DNA from: Actinomycetales bacterium
GTDB taxonomy: Bacteria > Actinomycetota > Actinomycetes > Actinomycetales > JAHECE01
Direction: 5' to 3'
DNA length: 10,952 nucleotides
Assembly: GCA_024641895.1 (NCBI GenBank)
Contig: JAHECE010000002.1
Span: forward strand, 23,154 to 34,105
The position numbers and the translations under genes were made by a program. The notes below the pieces were generated by a model. It ran no database searches and had not been told where the DNA came from. It worked only from the letters and a program-made list of their open reading frames with translations. Positions 1 through 7,005 of this stretch are shown here, in pieces (positions within the stretch are counted from its first letter, which is position 1; each line of letters opens with the position of its first letter).

Positions 1-723
1 CGGCAGGTCGAGGCAGAACGGATCGGCCGCGTCGGGGCCGGCGACGACGGCGAGCACGGCCGTACCGTCGGCAACCGACAGCGCGAACACGCTCGGGCAG
101 TCGAGCGAGCGGCACGCGGGCACGATGCCCCGGGTGCTGACCAGACCGCGACTGGGCTTCACCCCGACGGTCCCGGTGAGGCCGGCGGGCACCCGGCCGG
201 AGCCGGCGGTGTCGGTGCCGATCGCGAAGGCGGCAAGGCCGGCCGCGACCGCCACCGCCGAGCCCGAGCTCGACCCTCCCGAGATCACGTCGGGGTCGAA
301 GGGGTTGCGCACGACGCCGTACGGCGAGCGCGTGCCCGTCAGCCCCGTCGCGAACTGGTCGAGGTTCGTCTTGCCGATGCAGATCGCCCCGGCCGCGACC
401 GCTCGTTCGACCACGGGTGCCGACTCGCGCGCGACGTAGGCGAAGTCGGGGCAGGCCGCCGTGGTGGGCAGGCCGGCCACATCGACGTTGTCCTTCACCG
501 CGAAGGGCAGCCCGAACAGCGGCGGCAGGTCACGGCCGGCGTAGCGGCGGGCGAGCTCCTCGGCCTCCGCGACCGCCTCGGCGCCGTCCACGAGGTGGAT
601 CCAGACGTTGTCCTGCCCGCGAGCCTCGATCCGCTCGTACACCGCGGCGACGACGTCAGCCGGTGTGAAGGACCCTTCCCGGTATCCGCGGTGGAGGCTC
701 GCGCGCTGCAGCGAGCCGATCAT
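1..723 (-). CDS. atzF: Allophanate hydrolase-type amidase (AtzF/TrzF-like), C-terminus cut off by window edge
   Basis: Amidase-signature family enzyme, likely cytoplasmic, hydrolysing allophanate to ammonia and CO2. The 241 visible residues are the N-terminal half of the amidase domain. The Ser-cisSer-Lys triad is visible as Lys77 (in AVKDNVD), Ser151 (in GGSSSGSA) and Ser175 (in GTDTAGSGRVPAG). The stretches GKTNLDQFATG (117-127), GTRSPYG (130-136) and CRSLDC (204-209) are typical of allophanate hydrolases; AtzE-type amidases usually differ there. The ATG at 723 overlaps the stop of the BiuH homologue as ATGA, and no good Shine-Dalgarno precedes it, so translational coupling is likely. An allophanate-forming enzyme directly upstream supports the call. 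Whether the C-terminal AtzF/DUR1 domain follows cannot be seen. Another amidase-signature substrate remains possible. Confidence 0.85.
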   Translation of the reverse strand, partial: MIGSLQRASLHRGYREGSFTPADVVAAVYERIEARGQDNVWIHLVDGAEAVAEAEELARRYAGRDLPPLFGLPFAVKDNVDVAGLPTTAACPDFAYVARESAPVVERAVAAGAICIGKTNLDQFATGLTGTRSPYGVVRNPFDPDVISGGSSSGSAVAVAAGLAAFAIGTDTAGSGRVPAGLTGTVGVKPSRGLVSTRGIVPACRSLDCPSVFALSVADGTAVLAVVAGPDAADPFCLDLP

Positions 724-1490
724 TCGAGCGGCTGACCGAGCGTCCGCAGCAGGGCCGCGGAATCGGCGACGGCGCCGAACACGCCGCCCTGCATCGTGAC
801 CATCTTGAGCGCGGCGAGGTAGTTGCCGTAGTCGGTGGCCCCCGTGCAGTCCGAGAGCAGGAGGCACTCGTAGCCGCGGTCGTTGGCGTCGCGCATCGTG
901 GTGTGCACGCAGACGTCGGTGGTGATGCCGGTCAGGATGATGTGCGTGATCCCGCGGTTGCGCAGCACGAGGTCGAGGTCCGTGGCGTAGAACGAGCCCT
1001 TGCCGGGCTTGTCGATCACGACCTCACCGGGCAGCGGCGCGACCTCGGGCACGATCTCCCAGCCGGGCTCGCCCCGCGTGAGGATCCGGCCGCACGGGCC
1101 GCTGTCCCCGATGCCGGCGTTGATCCGTCGCGAGCGCCAGAGCTTGTTGGCCGGCAGGTCCGCCAGGTCCGGACGATGTCCCTCGCGGGTGTGCACGACC
1201 ATGAAGCCGAGCGGGCGGACCGCCGCCAGGAGCGCCGCGGTGGGCCCGAGGCCGGCCCGGGTGAGGGAGAGGTCGTAGCCCATCGCGTCGACGTAGCCGC
1301 CCGGGCCGCAGAAGTCCTGCTGCCAGTCGATGTTCACGACGGCGGTCGTCGCGGGCGAGAAGCTGCCGTCGAAGGGCCAGGGGTAGGGGTCTGCTTCGAC
1401 GACGCCGAACGAGACCGGCGCCGGAGCGCTCGGCCCGCTCTCGGTCGCGGCGGCGGTCACGTCGCCGGGGGTGACGTCGGTGCTGGTCAT
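720..1490 (-). CDS. biuH: Biuret hydrolase homologue (isochorismatase-like cysteine hydrolase)
   Basis: Predicted to hydrolyse biuret to allophanate and ammonia. The 256-aa protein has an isochorismatase fold with triad Asp55 (NIDWQQDF), Lys161 (IDKPGKGSF) and Cys194 (TTDVCVHTTM), plus Gln234 (MQGGVFG). The spacings Asp-Lys 106, Asp-Cys 139 and Asp-Gln 179 equal those I recall for Rhizobium BiuH (D36, K142, C175, Q215; from memory). The DPYPWPFDG motif (34-42), HTREGHRPDLADLP (100-113) and GPCGRILTRGEPGWE (131-145) are typical of the biuret hydrolase group. About 25 N-terminal residues (Thr/Ala/Pro-rich) precede the conserved part. The start is set by AAGGAG 7 nt upstream and an ATGA overlap with the preceding paralogue. 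A neighbouring activity such as triuret hydrolase is possible; RutB or isochorismatase is less likely. Confidence 0.85.
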   Translation of the reverse strand: MTSTDVTPGDVTAAATESGPSAPAPVSFGVVEADPYPWPFDGSFSPATTAVVNIDWQQDFCGPGGYVDAMGYDLSLTRAGLGPTAALLAAVRPLGFMVVHTREGHRPDLADLPANKLWRSRRINAGIGDSGPCGRILTRGEPGWEIVPEVAPLPGEVVIDKPGKGSFYATDLDLVLRNRGITHIILTGITTDVCVHTTMRDANDRGYECLLLSDCTGATDYGNYLAALKMVTMQGGVFGAVADSAALLRTLGQPLE

Positions 1491-2095
1491 GGCTGGGCTC
1501 CTTCGAGGGCAAGTGCGGTGAGGACGTCGAGCGAGCGGCCTACCGCCCCGAAGATCCCGCCCGACATCTCGATCATGGAAACAGCGGCCGGCACGAGGCC
1601 GGCGTCCACCGGTAGGCAGGCATCGACCACGAGCAGGCACTCGTACCCGCGGTCGTTGGCGTCCCGCATCGTGGAGTGGATGCAGGTCTCGAGGCCGATC
1701 CCGACGAGGAGCAGGCGTTCGACCCCGCGGGTGCGCAGGAGCAGGTCCAGGTCGCTGCCGTAGAAGGCGTCGATGCCGCCCGCCACGACCGCCTCGTCGG
1801 CGCCCTCGGGCAGGAGCGCGAGCGCGTCGGCGGCGAGCTCGCGCGCCGGCGGCCAACCGGACCGCCCGGGACGCAGGGCGGCTGACGCGGTCGTGACGGC
1901 GATGACCAGACCGCCGCCACCACGCACCGCTGCGGCCAGCCTGCCGATCGTCCCGGAGGGCTCGCCACGCCCGTGGTCGGTCGTCGGTGCCGCGGAGCCG
2001 GCCGGGGCGAGGACGAGCAGCGCCGCGGCGGCGCCCGCCAGGTCGCCGTCGTAGGGCCACGGGTAGGGAGTCGTCGAGGCGACGTGCACGGCCAT
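1487..2095 (-). CDS. Degenerate isochorismatase-fold paralogue of biuret hydrolase, catalytic Asp and Lys missing
   Basis: A 202-aa relative of the next gene. Shared features are TPYPWPYDG (9-17), AFYGSDLDLLLRTRG (110-124), ETCIHSTMRDANDRGYECLL (136-155) and MSGGIFGAV (177-185). The nucleophile-position Cys138 is kept. The position of the catalytic Asp holds Ala30, the catalytic Lys position falls on Ala105 (VAGG), and the active-site Gln is Ser178. The substrate-loop region (GHRPDLAD to GEPGWE in BiuH) is mostly gone, which explains the shorter length. The frame is intact and translationally coupled to biuH, so this does not look like a decaying pseudogene. It may be a non-catalytic partner subunit, a regulator, or an enzyme with altered chemistry; its function is unknown. 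The start is supported by AGGAG 9 nt upstream. Confidence 0.8.
   Translation of the reverse strand: MAVHVASTTPYPWPYDGDLAGAAAALLVLAPAGSAAPTTDHGRGEPSGTIGRLAAAVRGGGGLVIAVTTASAALRPGRSGWPPARELAADALALLPEGADEAVVAGGIDAFYGSDLDLLLRTRGVERLLLVGIGLETCIHSTMRDANDRGYECLLVVDACLPVDAGLVPAAVSMIEMSGGIFGAVGRSLDVLTALALEGAQP
1498..1503 (-). promoter_or_regulatory. Shine-Dalgarno site of the biuret hydrolase gene
   Basis: AAGGAG on the minus strand, 7 nt before the ATG at 1490. It lies inside the end of the preceding paralogue gene. It decides the start: the open frame continues far upstream (to about 2105) with low-complexity Arg-rich translation that is only a shadow of the neighbouring gene. Confidence 0.75.
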
Positions 2096-2104
2096 GGGTT
2101 CTCA

Positions 2105-2109
2105 CTCCT
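2105..2109 (-). promoter_or_regulatory. Shine-Dalgarno site of the degenerate paralogue gene
   Basis: AGGAG on the minus strand, 9 nt before the ATG at 2095. This gene cannot rely on coupling, because the upstream lipoprotein gene ends 155 nt away. Confidence 0.65.
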
Positions 2110-2124
2110 GCGCTACGTCGGCCG

Positions 2125-2164
2125 GGGCAGGCCGGCTCGGTGGTGTCACCGGGCCGGCCTGCCC
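2125..2164 (-). other. GC-rich 12-bp stem-loop inside the operon
   Basis: A perfect inverted repeat: the 12 bases 2125-2136 (GGGCAGGCCGGC) pair with 2153-2164 across a 16-nt loop, which itself contains GGT/ACC. It lies between the lipoprotein gene and the paralogue gene, about 30 nt before the ATG. No T-run follows on the minus strand, so it is not a classical intrinsic terminator. It could be an attenuator, an RNA-stability element protecting the transporter transcript, or an actinobacterial U-less terminator. Confidence 0.6.
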
Positions 2165-2184
2165 TCGGCTGGGGCGTTGATCTG

Positions 2185-2241
2185 TGCTGACGGATCAGTG
2201 CTGACGGATCAGCTGCTGACGGATCAGTGCTGACGGATCAG
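2185..2241. repeat. Four-copy 14-nt tandem repeat in the intergenic spacer
   Basis: TGCTGACGGATCAG occurs four times without mismatch at 2185-2198, 2199-2212, 2214-2227 and 2228-2241; only a single C (2213) separates copies 2 and 3. Each unit carries a small dyad, CTGA-N4-TCAG. The array starts 10 nt after the lipoprotein gene's stop codon and is followed on the minus strand by the 12-bp stem-loop. It may be a simple satellite, a set of protein-binding sites, or a series of tiny RNA hairpins. Confidence 0.9.
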
Positions 2242-2250
2242 CTTCCGGGC

Positions 2251-3405
2251 TCAGGAGGTGGTGCCGGTGACGCCCTTGACGAAGTAGTCCATCTGCTCGA
2301 TGGTCTCGATCGACGGGGTCTCCCCCTCGGCGACCTTGACCGTTCCGTCCTGCGCCGTGACCGGGCCCTCGAACGGGCTGCCGCCCGCCTCCAGCTCGGC
2401 CGCGGCGGCGGCGATGAGCGCCTTGGTCTCCTCCGAGACGCTCGGCCCGAACTCCGAGGCCACGAACGGGTTGGCCCCCGAGGCCATGTCGGCACGGTAG
2501 TTGCCGTTGAACTCGCTGCCGACGAAGTCCCCGTCGATCGCGGTCTGCGCGATCTGGGTGTACAGCGGGCCCCAGTTCCACTCGGACCCGGTGAGCCAGC
2601 CCTCGGGGGCGAGCTCCGAGGCGTCAGCGTGGTATCCGACGGTGTAGGCGCCCGCGGCCTCCGTGGCCTCGATGATGGTCTTGGTGCAGTCCTGGTGCTG
2701 CGTCATGACGTCCACGCCCTTGGCGAGCAGCGATGCCACCCGGTCGGCCTGCGTGCCGGGGGTGCACCAGCTGGTCGTCGAGACCGCGATGACCTCCACG
2801 TCCGGGCGGACCGTCTGCGCACCGAGGGTGTAAGCGTTGATGTTCGCCAGCGTCTGCGGGATCGGGATCGCGTAGACGTAGCCGAGCTTGCCGGTCTCCG
2901 TCGCGGCCCCGGCGGCGATGCCTGCGAGGTACACGGGCTCGAACACGCTGCCGAAATACGTCCCCATGTTGGCCGGGGCCGGGTCGAGGAGTCCGCCCTG
3001 GTGGACAACGACGACGTCCGGGTGAGCCTCGGCGACCTTCTTCGCGGCGTCCAGGTGCCCGTACGACGTCGCGAAGATGATCGTCGCACCCTGCGCGATC
3101 ATGCTCTCCATCGTCGTCGCCGCGCTGTCGTCCTCCGGGATGTTGTAGGCGTCGATGACCTCGACGCCGGGCAACGCCTCGCGGAGCGCCTCGACCCCCT
3201 GGTACACCGCCTGGTTGTAGCCGAAGTCATCCTTCGGCCCCACGGCGATGAAGCCGATCTTGGTCGCGCCTGCGCCCGGTGCCTCGGCGCTCGCGTCCGA
3301 GCCACCCCCGCTCGAGGCTGCCGGGCTGCAGGCGGCCAGCGCTGCTACGGCCGCCGCTGCGAGCGCCGCAGCGAGCGCCAGTCGTGTCCTTCGGATGATT
3401 CTCAT
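2251..3405 (-). CDS. BMP/PnrA-family ABC transporter substrate-binding lipoprotein
   Basis: Extracytoplasmic solute receptor of the importer encoded just upstream, 384 aa. It has a lipoprotein signal: basic MRIIRRTR, an Ala/Leu-rich core, then lipobox LAAC with Cys26 as the lipidated residue. A Ser/Gly/Ala linker runs to about residue 48, then the BMP domain starts at KIGFIAVGPKDDFGYNQ (49-65). GSEWNWGPLYTQ near the C-terminal half is an aromatic cluster typical of the family. The head motif GPKDDFGYNQ differs from the D-x-x-FN form of classical nucleoside-binding PnrA/BmpA, so the ligand may not be a nucleoside. The context suggests biuret or a related ureide, by inference. The ATG at 3405 has GGAAGG about 7 nt upstream; a 65-nt gap separates it from permease 2. 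Confidence 0.92.
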   Translation of the reverse strand: MRIIRRTRLALAAALAAAAVAALAACSPAASSGGGSDASAEAPGAGATKIGFIAVGPKDDFGYNQAVYQGVEALREALPGVEVIDAYNIPEDDSAATTMESMIAQGATIIFATSYGHLDAAKKVAEAHPDVVVVHQGGLLDPAPANMGTYFGSVFEPVYLAGIAAGAATETGKLGYVYAIPIPQTLANINAYTLGAQTVRPDVEVIAVSTTSWCTPGTQADRVASLLAKGVDVMTQHQDCTKTIIEATEAAGAYTVGYHADASELAPEGWLTGSEWNWGPLYTQIAQTAIDGDFVGSEFNGNYRADMASGANPFVASEFGPSVSEETKALIAAAAAELEAGGSPFEGPVTAQDGTVKVAEGETPSIETIEQMDYFVKGVTGTTS

Positions 3406-3470
3406 GGTGGTTCCTTCCTGTGGCCGTCCGTCCCGGCGGTGAGCGACGAGAGGGAGACGGGACCTGGGGG

Positions 3471-4382
3471 TCATCTGGAGGTCGAGTTGTCGAGGACCTT
3501 GAGCAGCTCGTCGGGCGCCGCGAGCAGCGTCCGCTTGCCCAGCACGGCGAGGACAACGAGGGTCAGCACGAAGGGCACGACGTCGAGGGCGAACTGGTTG
3601 ACCGCCACCCCGCCGGCCTGCAGCACGGAGGCGAGGCTCAGCGCGGCGCCGAAGAGGTAGGCGCCGCCGGCGATCGTGATCGGGTTCCACATCCCGAAGA
3701 TCACCAAGGCGACCGCGATGAAGCCGCGGCCGGCGACCATGCCCTCGAACCAGCTGTTCGCGTAGGCGATCGAGAGGTGTGCACCACCGACGCCGGCCAG
3801 GGCGCCGCCCACCACCGTCGCGACGTAGCGCACGCGCGTGACGCTGTAGCCGTGCACGACGAGGGCGTCCGACCGCTCGCCCGCCGTGCGCAGGAGCAGC
3901 CCGGCCCGGGTGCGGAAGAGCACCCACCACACCAAGGGCGCTGCCACGAAGGCGACGTAGACGAGCGGGTCATGCTGGAAGAGCACCGGGCCCACGACGG
4001 GCAGATCGCCCAGCACCGGCACCTTGACCGGCGTGAACGCATTGATCTGCCGGCTGACGTAGCCGGTGCCGAACAGCGAGGTGAGACCGAGCGCGAGGAA
4101 GAAGAGCGTGAGGCCGCTGGCGAACTGGTTGGCCCCCCGGCTGACGACCAGCACCGCGTGCACCAGGGAGAGCAGCGCCCCGGCGGCCGCACCGCCGAGC
4201 ACTCCGATCCACGGGTTGCCGGTCTGGGCGGTGACGGCGTAGCCGCCGAGGGCGCCGACGAGCATGGCGCCCTCCGTCCCGAGGTTGATCACCCCGGAAC
4301 GCTCCGAGACGCTCTCGCCGAGGCCGGCGTAGAGGATCGAGGTTCCGCCGCGCACGGCCCCCGAGAGGATCTCGACGATCAC
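3471..4382 (-). CDS. ABC transporter inner-membrane permease 2 (BMP/nucleoside-type, YufQ-like)
   Basis: Integral membrane subunit of the importer, 303 aa, mostly hydrophobic with several predicted membrane spans. The conserved BPD_transp_2 motif SGVINLGTEGAML is at 29-41, directly after ILYAGLGESVSER, as in the shorter of the two permeases of this family. The GTG start at 4382 is chosen because it forms a GTGA overlap with the stop of permease 1, has GGAAGG upstream, and gives the usual N-terminus (VEIL-type). An in-frame ATG 30 nt further upstream (4412) would give 313 aa and cannot be excluded. The C-terminus (DELLKVLDNSTSR) is hydrophilic and cytoplasmic. Confidence 0.9.
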   Translation of the reverse strand: MIVEILSGAVRGGTSILYAGLGESVSERSGVINLGTEGAMLVGALGGYAVTAQTGNPWIGVLGGAAAGALLSLVHAVLVVSRGANQFASGLTLFFLALGLTSLFGTGYVSRQINAFTPVKVPVLGDLPVVGPVLFQHDPLVYVAFVAAPLVWWVLFRTRAGLLLRTAGERSDALVVHGYSVTRVRYVATVVGGALAGVGGAHLSIAYANSWFEGMVAGRGFIAVALVIFGMWNPITIAGGAYLFGAALSLASVLQAGGVAVNQFALDVVPFVLTLVVLAVLGKRTLLAAPDELLKVLDNSTSR

Positions 4383-5464
4383 GACTGTGCCGCCTTCCGT
4401 GCTCCGGTCCATCCGAGGACGGCGACGAGGATCAGGCCCATGAGGACGTTCACGCTGGCTGCCGGCAGACCGGAGCCGATCTGGAGGCTGTTGCCGGACA
4501 CGGCGATCGCGGCCAGCGCGAGGCTCGCCAGCAGCAGGGGCACCGGCCGGTGCCGCGCCAGCCAGCTCGCGAGGAACGCGACGTAGCCGAGGGAGAGGCC
4601 GAAGGTCGGCCGGAGCTTGTACTCCGACCCGGCGTACTGGACGAAGCCGGCAAGGCCGGCGAGCGCCCCGCCGATGAGCAGCGCGGTCAGCAGGACGACG
4701 ACGACCGGCATACCCGTCCTGCGAGCGGCCTCCGCGTTGCCCCCGACGACGGAGAGCCGGAAGCCCCAGCTCGTGCGCGAGAGCGCGAACCAGACGACGA
4801 TCGCCGCCCCGAGCGAGACCAGGACACCGACGTGCACCGCGGTGCCCGCGAGCAGCGGCAGCTTCGCGCCGTCCGCGAGGCCGACGCTGGTCGACTGCCC
4901 GAGGGCCGCCGGGTCCTTCCAGGGGCCGAGGATGAGGAAGAGCATCACGTACAGGGCGACGTAGTTCAGCAGGAGCGTCGTCACCGCCTCGTTGACGTTG
5001 ACGACGACGCGCATCAGGGCCGCGATGCCGGCCCACGCTGCGCCGGCGGCGGCGGCCGCCACCGGCATCGCGATGACGAGCAGGCCGGTGGGAGCCGTCG
5101 TCAACGCCTGCGCGACGCCCGCCGCGGCAACGGCCCCGATGATGAGCTGGCCCTCGCCACCGACGTTGACCATGCCCGCTCGAGCGGGGATCACCACCGC
5201 CAGGCCGGCGAGCACGAGCGGGGCCGCGCGGACCAGGATCTGCTGGACCTGGCTCGGCTGGGTCAGCGTCCCCGTCCAGATGTCGGTGTACACGTCCAGC
5301 GGCGAGGCACCGTTGGCGAGCACGAAGGCACCGAAGACGATCAGGCCGCCGAGGAGCGCGAGCGCCCAGCGCACCGCGAGCGCCCGGTTGCGGCGCCATC
5401 GTTCGCCGTCCAGGAGGGCGGCCGAGAGCCCTGCGCCGAGACCCGTACTGACCTGCTCGCTCAT
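4379..5464 (-). CDS. ABC transporter inner-membrane permease 1 (BMP/nucleoside-type, YufP-like)
   Basis: Larger permease of the importer, 361 aa. A cytoplasmic N-terminus of about 30 residues precedes the first membrane segment (about 32-50). The family motif GMVNVGGEGQLIIGA lies at 97-111 and the NEAVTTLLLNYVA segment at roughly 160-173, both characteristic of BPD_transp_2 permeases paired with BMP receptors. The C-terminal third has further hydrophobic stretches. The ATG at 5464 overlaps the stop of the ATPase gene as ATGA, and GGAGG lies 6 nt upstream. With permease 2 it should form the heterodimeric channel. The substrate cannot be read from the sequence; nucleosides are usual for the family, and ureides are suggested by neighbours. 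Confidence 0.92.
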   Translation of the reverse strand: MSEQVSTGLGAGLSAALLDGERWRRNRALAVRWALALLGGLIVFGAFVLANGASPLDVYTDIWTGTLTQPSQVQQILVRAAPLVLAGLAVVIPARAGMVNVGGEGQLIIGAVAAAGVAQALTTAPTGLLVIAMPVAAAAAGAAWAGIAALMRVVVNVNEAVTTLLLNYVALYVMLFLILGPWKDPAALGQSTSVGLADGAKLPLLAGTAVHVGVLVSLGAAIVVWFALSRTSWGFRLSVVGGNAEAARRTGMPVVVVLLTALLIGGALAGLAGFVQYAGSEYKLRPTFGLSLGYVAFLASWLARHRPVPLLLASLALAAIAVSGNSLQIGSGLPAASVNVLMGLILVAVLGWTGARKAAQS

Positions 5465-7005
5465 CCGGCTCCTCCGAGCATCAGTCGGCCGACCGACATC
5501 CGGTCGGCTCCTACCGCGTCGACGACGCCGACGACGTGACCGTCGTGCATGACCGCGATCCGGTCCGCGATCGAGATGAGCTCGTCGAGGTCCTCGGAGA
5601 CCACGAGCACGCCGGCACCCCGCGCACGCTGCTCGAGCAGGACCTCCTGGGTCCGCCGGGTATTCGCGATGTCCAGGCCGCGGCTGGGGTACGCCGCGAC
5701 GACCAGCGACGCGTCGATCCCCAGCTCGCGGGTCAGCAGGACCCGCTGGATGTTGCCGCCGGAGAGCTCCGCGAGGCGTCGGTGCGCGGGAGCCATCCGC
5801 AGGCCTACCCGCTCGTCGAGCTCGGCGGTTCGCCGGCCCATCGCCCGCCAGTCGATCCCCAGCCCCTTGGACGGGATCGGCCGCCCGTCGAGCGCCATGT
5901 GCTCGAGGACGCTCAACCCGGTCGCCACGGAGTCTGCGACGGGATCCTCGGGGATGGACACCGCCCCGGCCGCGATGGCGTTCGCCGCGGAGACGACGGG
6001 CACGCCGCCCACCGTGACGGTGCCCTGCACGGCCGGCCGCAGGCCCAGGGCGACCTCGCACAGCTCCTTCTGGCCGCTGCCCGCGACACCGGCGATGCCG
6101 AGGAGCTCGCCGGGCCGGACGTCGAGGTCGACGGACCGCAACGCGATGTTGCCTCGATCGCCTTGGGCGCTGACGCCCTCCAGAGTGAGGACGGCGGCCG
6201 AGCCCTCGGGAACGGGGAGCCGGTCCCGGGACAGCGGGGGCACCTGTCGACCGACCATCGCTTCCACGAGCTCGGCGTCGGTGAAGGCCGCGGGATCCTC
6301 GCCGTTCAGGATCACCCGACCGCCTCGAAGCACGGTGACCCGGTCCGCGATCGCCCGCACCTCGCCCAGCTTGTGGGTGACGATGACGACGCCGAGGCCC
6401 TGATCACGCAGCTGAGCGACGACGGCGAACAGCGCCTCGACCTCTTGGGGCGCCAGCACGCTGGTGGGCTCGTCGAGGATCACGAGGCGGGCGCCCGTCA
6501 TGAGGACCTTGAGGATCTCGACGCGCTGCCGCTCGCCGATCGAGAGGTGCCGCACTGTCGCCCAGGGTTCGACGGCGAGCCCGTAGCCGAGCGCGGCCTG
6601 CGTGATGCGGGCGGCAAGGGCAGGGAGCCGGAGCCGGGGACCGCCCGGGAGCGCCAGCGCCACGTTCTCGGCGACGGTCAGCGCCGGGACGAGGCGCAGG
6701 TCCTGGAACACCATGCCGATCCCGAGCGCCCGGGCGCCGGCCGGGTTCCCTGGCGGCACCGCCGTGCCGTCCATGAAGAGCCTGCCCTCGTCCGGCACGT
6801 AGACGCCGTACAGCATCTTCAGGAGGGTGCTCTTGCCGGCACCGTTCTCCCCGACGAGGGCGTGCACCTCACCGGGGAGGACGGTGAGGTCGACGTCGCT
6901 GTTGGCGACCACCTCGCCGAAGCGCTTCGTCAGGCTGCGGGCCTCGAGCAGCGCCGGCGACGCCCCGATGCGCGCGTGAGCCCGCGCCGGACCGGCCGCG
7001 GTCAT
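5461..7005 (-). CDS. ABC transporter ATP-binding protein with two nucleotide-binding domains (YufO/RbsA-like)
   Basis: Energises the importer from the cytoplasmic side, 514 aa. Domain 1 is intact: Walker A GENGAGKST (52-60), Q-loop Gln101, signature LSIGERQ (154-160), Walker B LVILDE (174-179), switch His211. Domain 2 has the degenerate P-loop usual in this family (GVAGSGQKEL, 306-315, lacking the GKS/T). It keeps a signature (LSGGNIQ, 414-420) and a modified Walker B/D-loop (YPSRGLD, 439-445), and has SEDLDE in place of the switch His. ATP turnover is therefore probably confined mainly to one site. The ATG at 7005 overlaps the GntR stop as ATGA, with GGGAGG just upstream. About 17 residues precede the first beta strand. 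Confidence 0.95.
   Translation of the reverse strand: MTAAGPARAHARIGASPALLEARSLTKRFGEVVANSDVDLTVLPGEVHALVGENGAGKSTLLKMLYGVYVPDEGRLFMDGTAVPPGNPAGARALGIGMVFQDLRLVPALTVAENVALALPGGPRLRLPALAARITQAALGYGLAVEPWATVRHLSIGERQRVEILKVLMTGARLVILDEPTSVLAPQEVEALFAVVAQLRDQGLGVVIVTHKLGEVRAIADRVTVLRGGRVILNGEDPAAFTDAELVEAMVGRQVPPLSRDRLPVPEGSAAVLTLEGVSAQGDRGNIALRSVDLDVRPGELLGIAGVAGSGQKELCEVALGLRPAVQGTVTVGGVPVVSAANAIAAGAVSIPEDPVADSVATGLSVLEHMALDGRPIPSKGLGIDWRAMGRRTAELDERVGLRMAPAHRRLAELSGGNIQRVLLTRELGIDASLVVAAYPSRGLDIANTRRTQEVLLEQRARGAGVLVVSEDLDELISIADRIAVMHDGHVVGVVDAVGADRMSVGRLMLGGAG

Noticed and set aside
720..1490. RutB (ureidoacrylate hydrolase) or true isochorismatase
   Set aside because: No rut, pyrimidine or siderophore genes are nearby, and the PYPWP motif, the extended RILTRGEPGWE loop and the active-site Gln fit the biuret hydrolase group better.
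1487..2095. Pseudogene call for the degenerate paralogue
   Set aside because: The frame is intact, the ribosome site is good, the stop is coupled to biuH, and conserved blocks persist at both ends, so a maintained protein is more likely.
720..2105. Single long minus-strand open frame that would fuse extra sequence to the biuret hydrolase
   Set aside because: The part upstream of 1490 is Arg/Pro-rich and is the shadow of the paralogue gene in another frame. A strong ribosome site and an ATGA overlap fix the start at 1490.
2185..2241. CRISPR-like array
   Set aside because: The 14-nt units abut with no spacers and there are no cas genes, so it is a tandem repeat, not a CRISPR.
3406..3470. Inverted repeat GTCCCG/CGGGAC (3430-3435 with 3458-3463) before the lipoprotein gene
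   Set aside because: A 6-bp stem with a 22-nt loop is expected by chance in such GC-rich DNA, so I do not call it a regulatory element.
2227..3660. Long plus-strand open frame (477 codons)
   Set aside because: It is antisense to the BMP lipoprotein gene and has low-complexity Arg/Gly/Asp composition without any family motif; long antisense frames are expected at this GC content. The same holds for plus-strand frames at 3420-4586, 4550-5539, 5536-7452 and 7086-7832.
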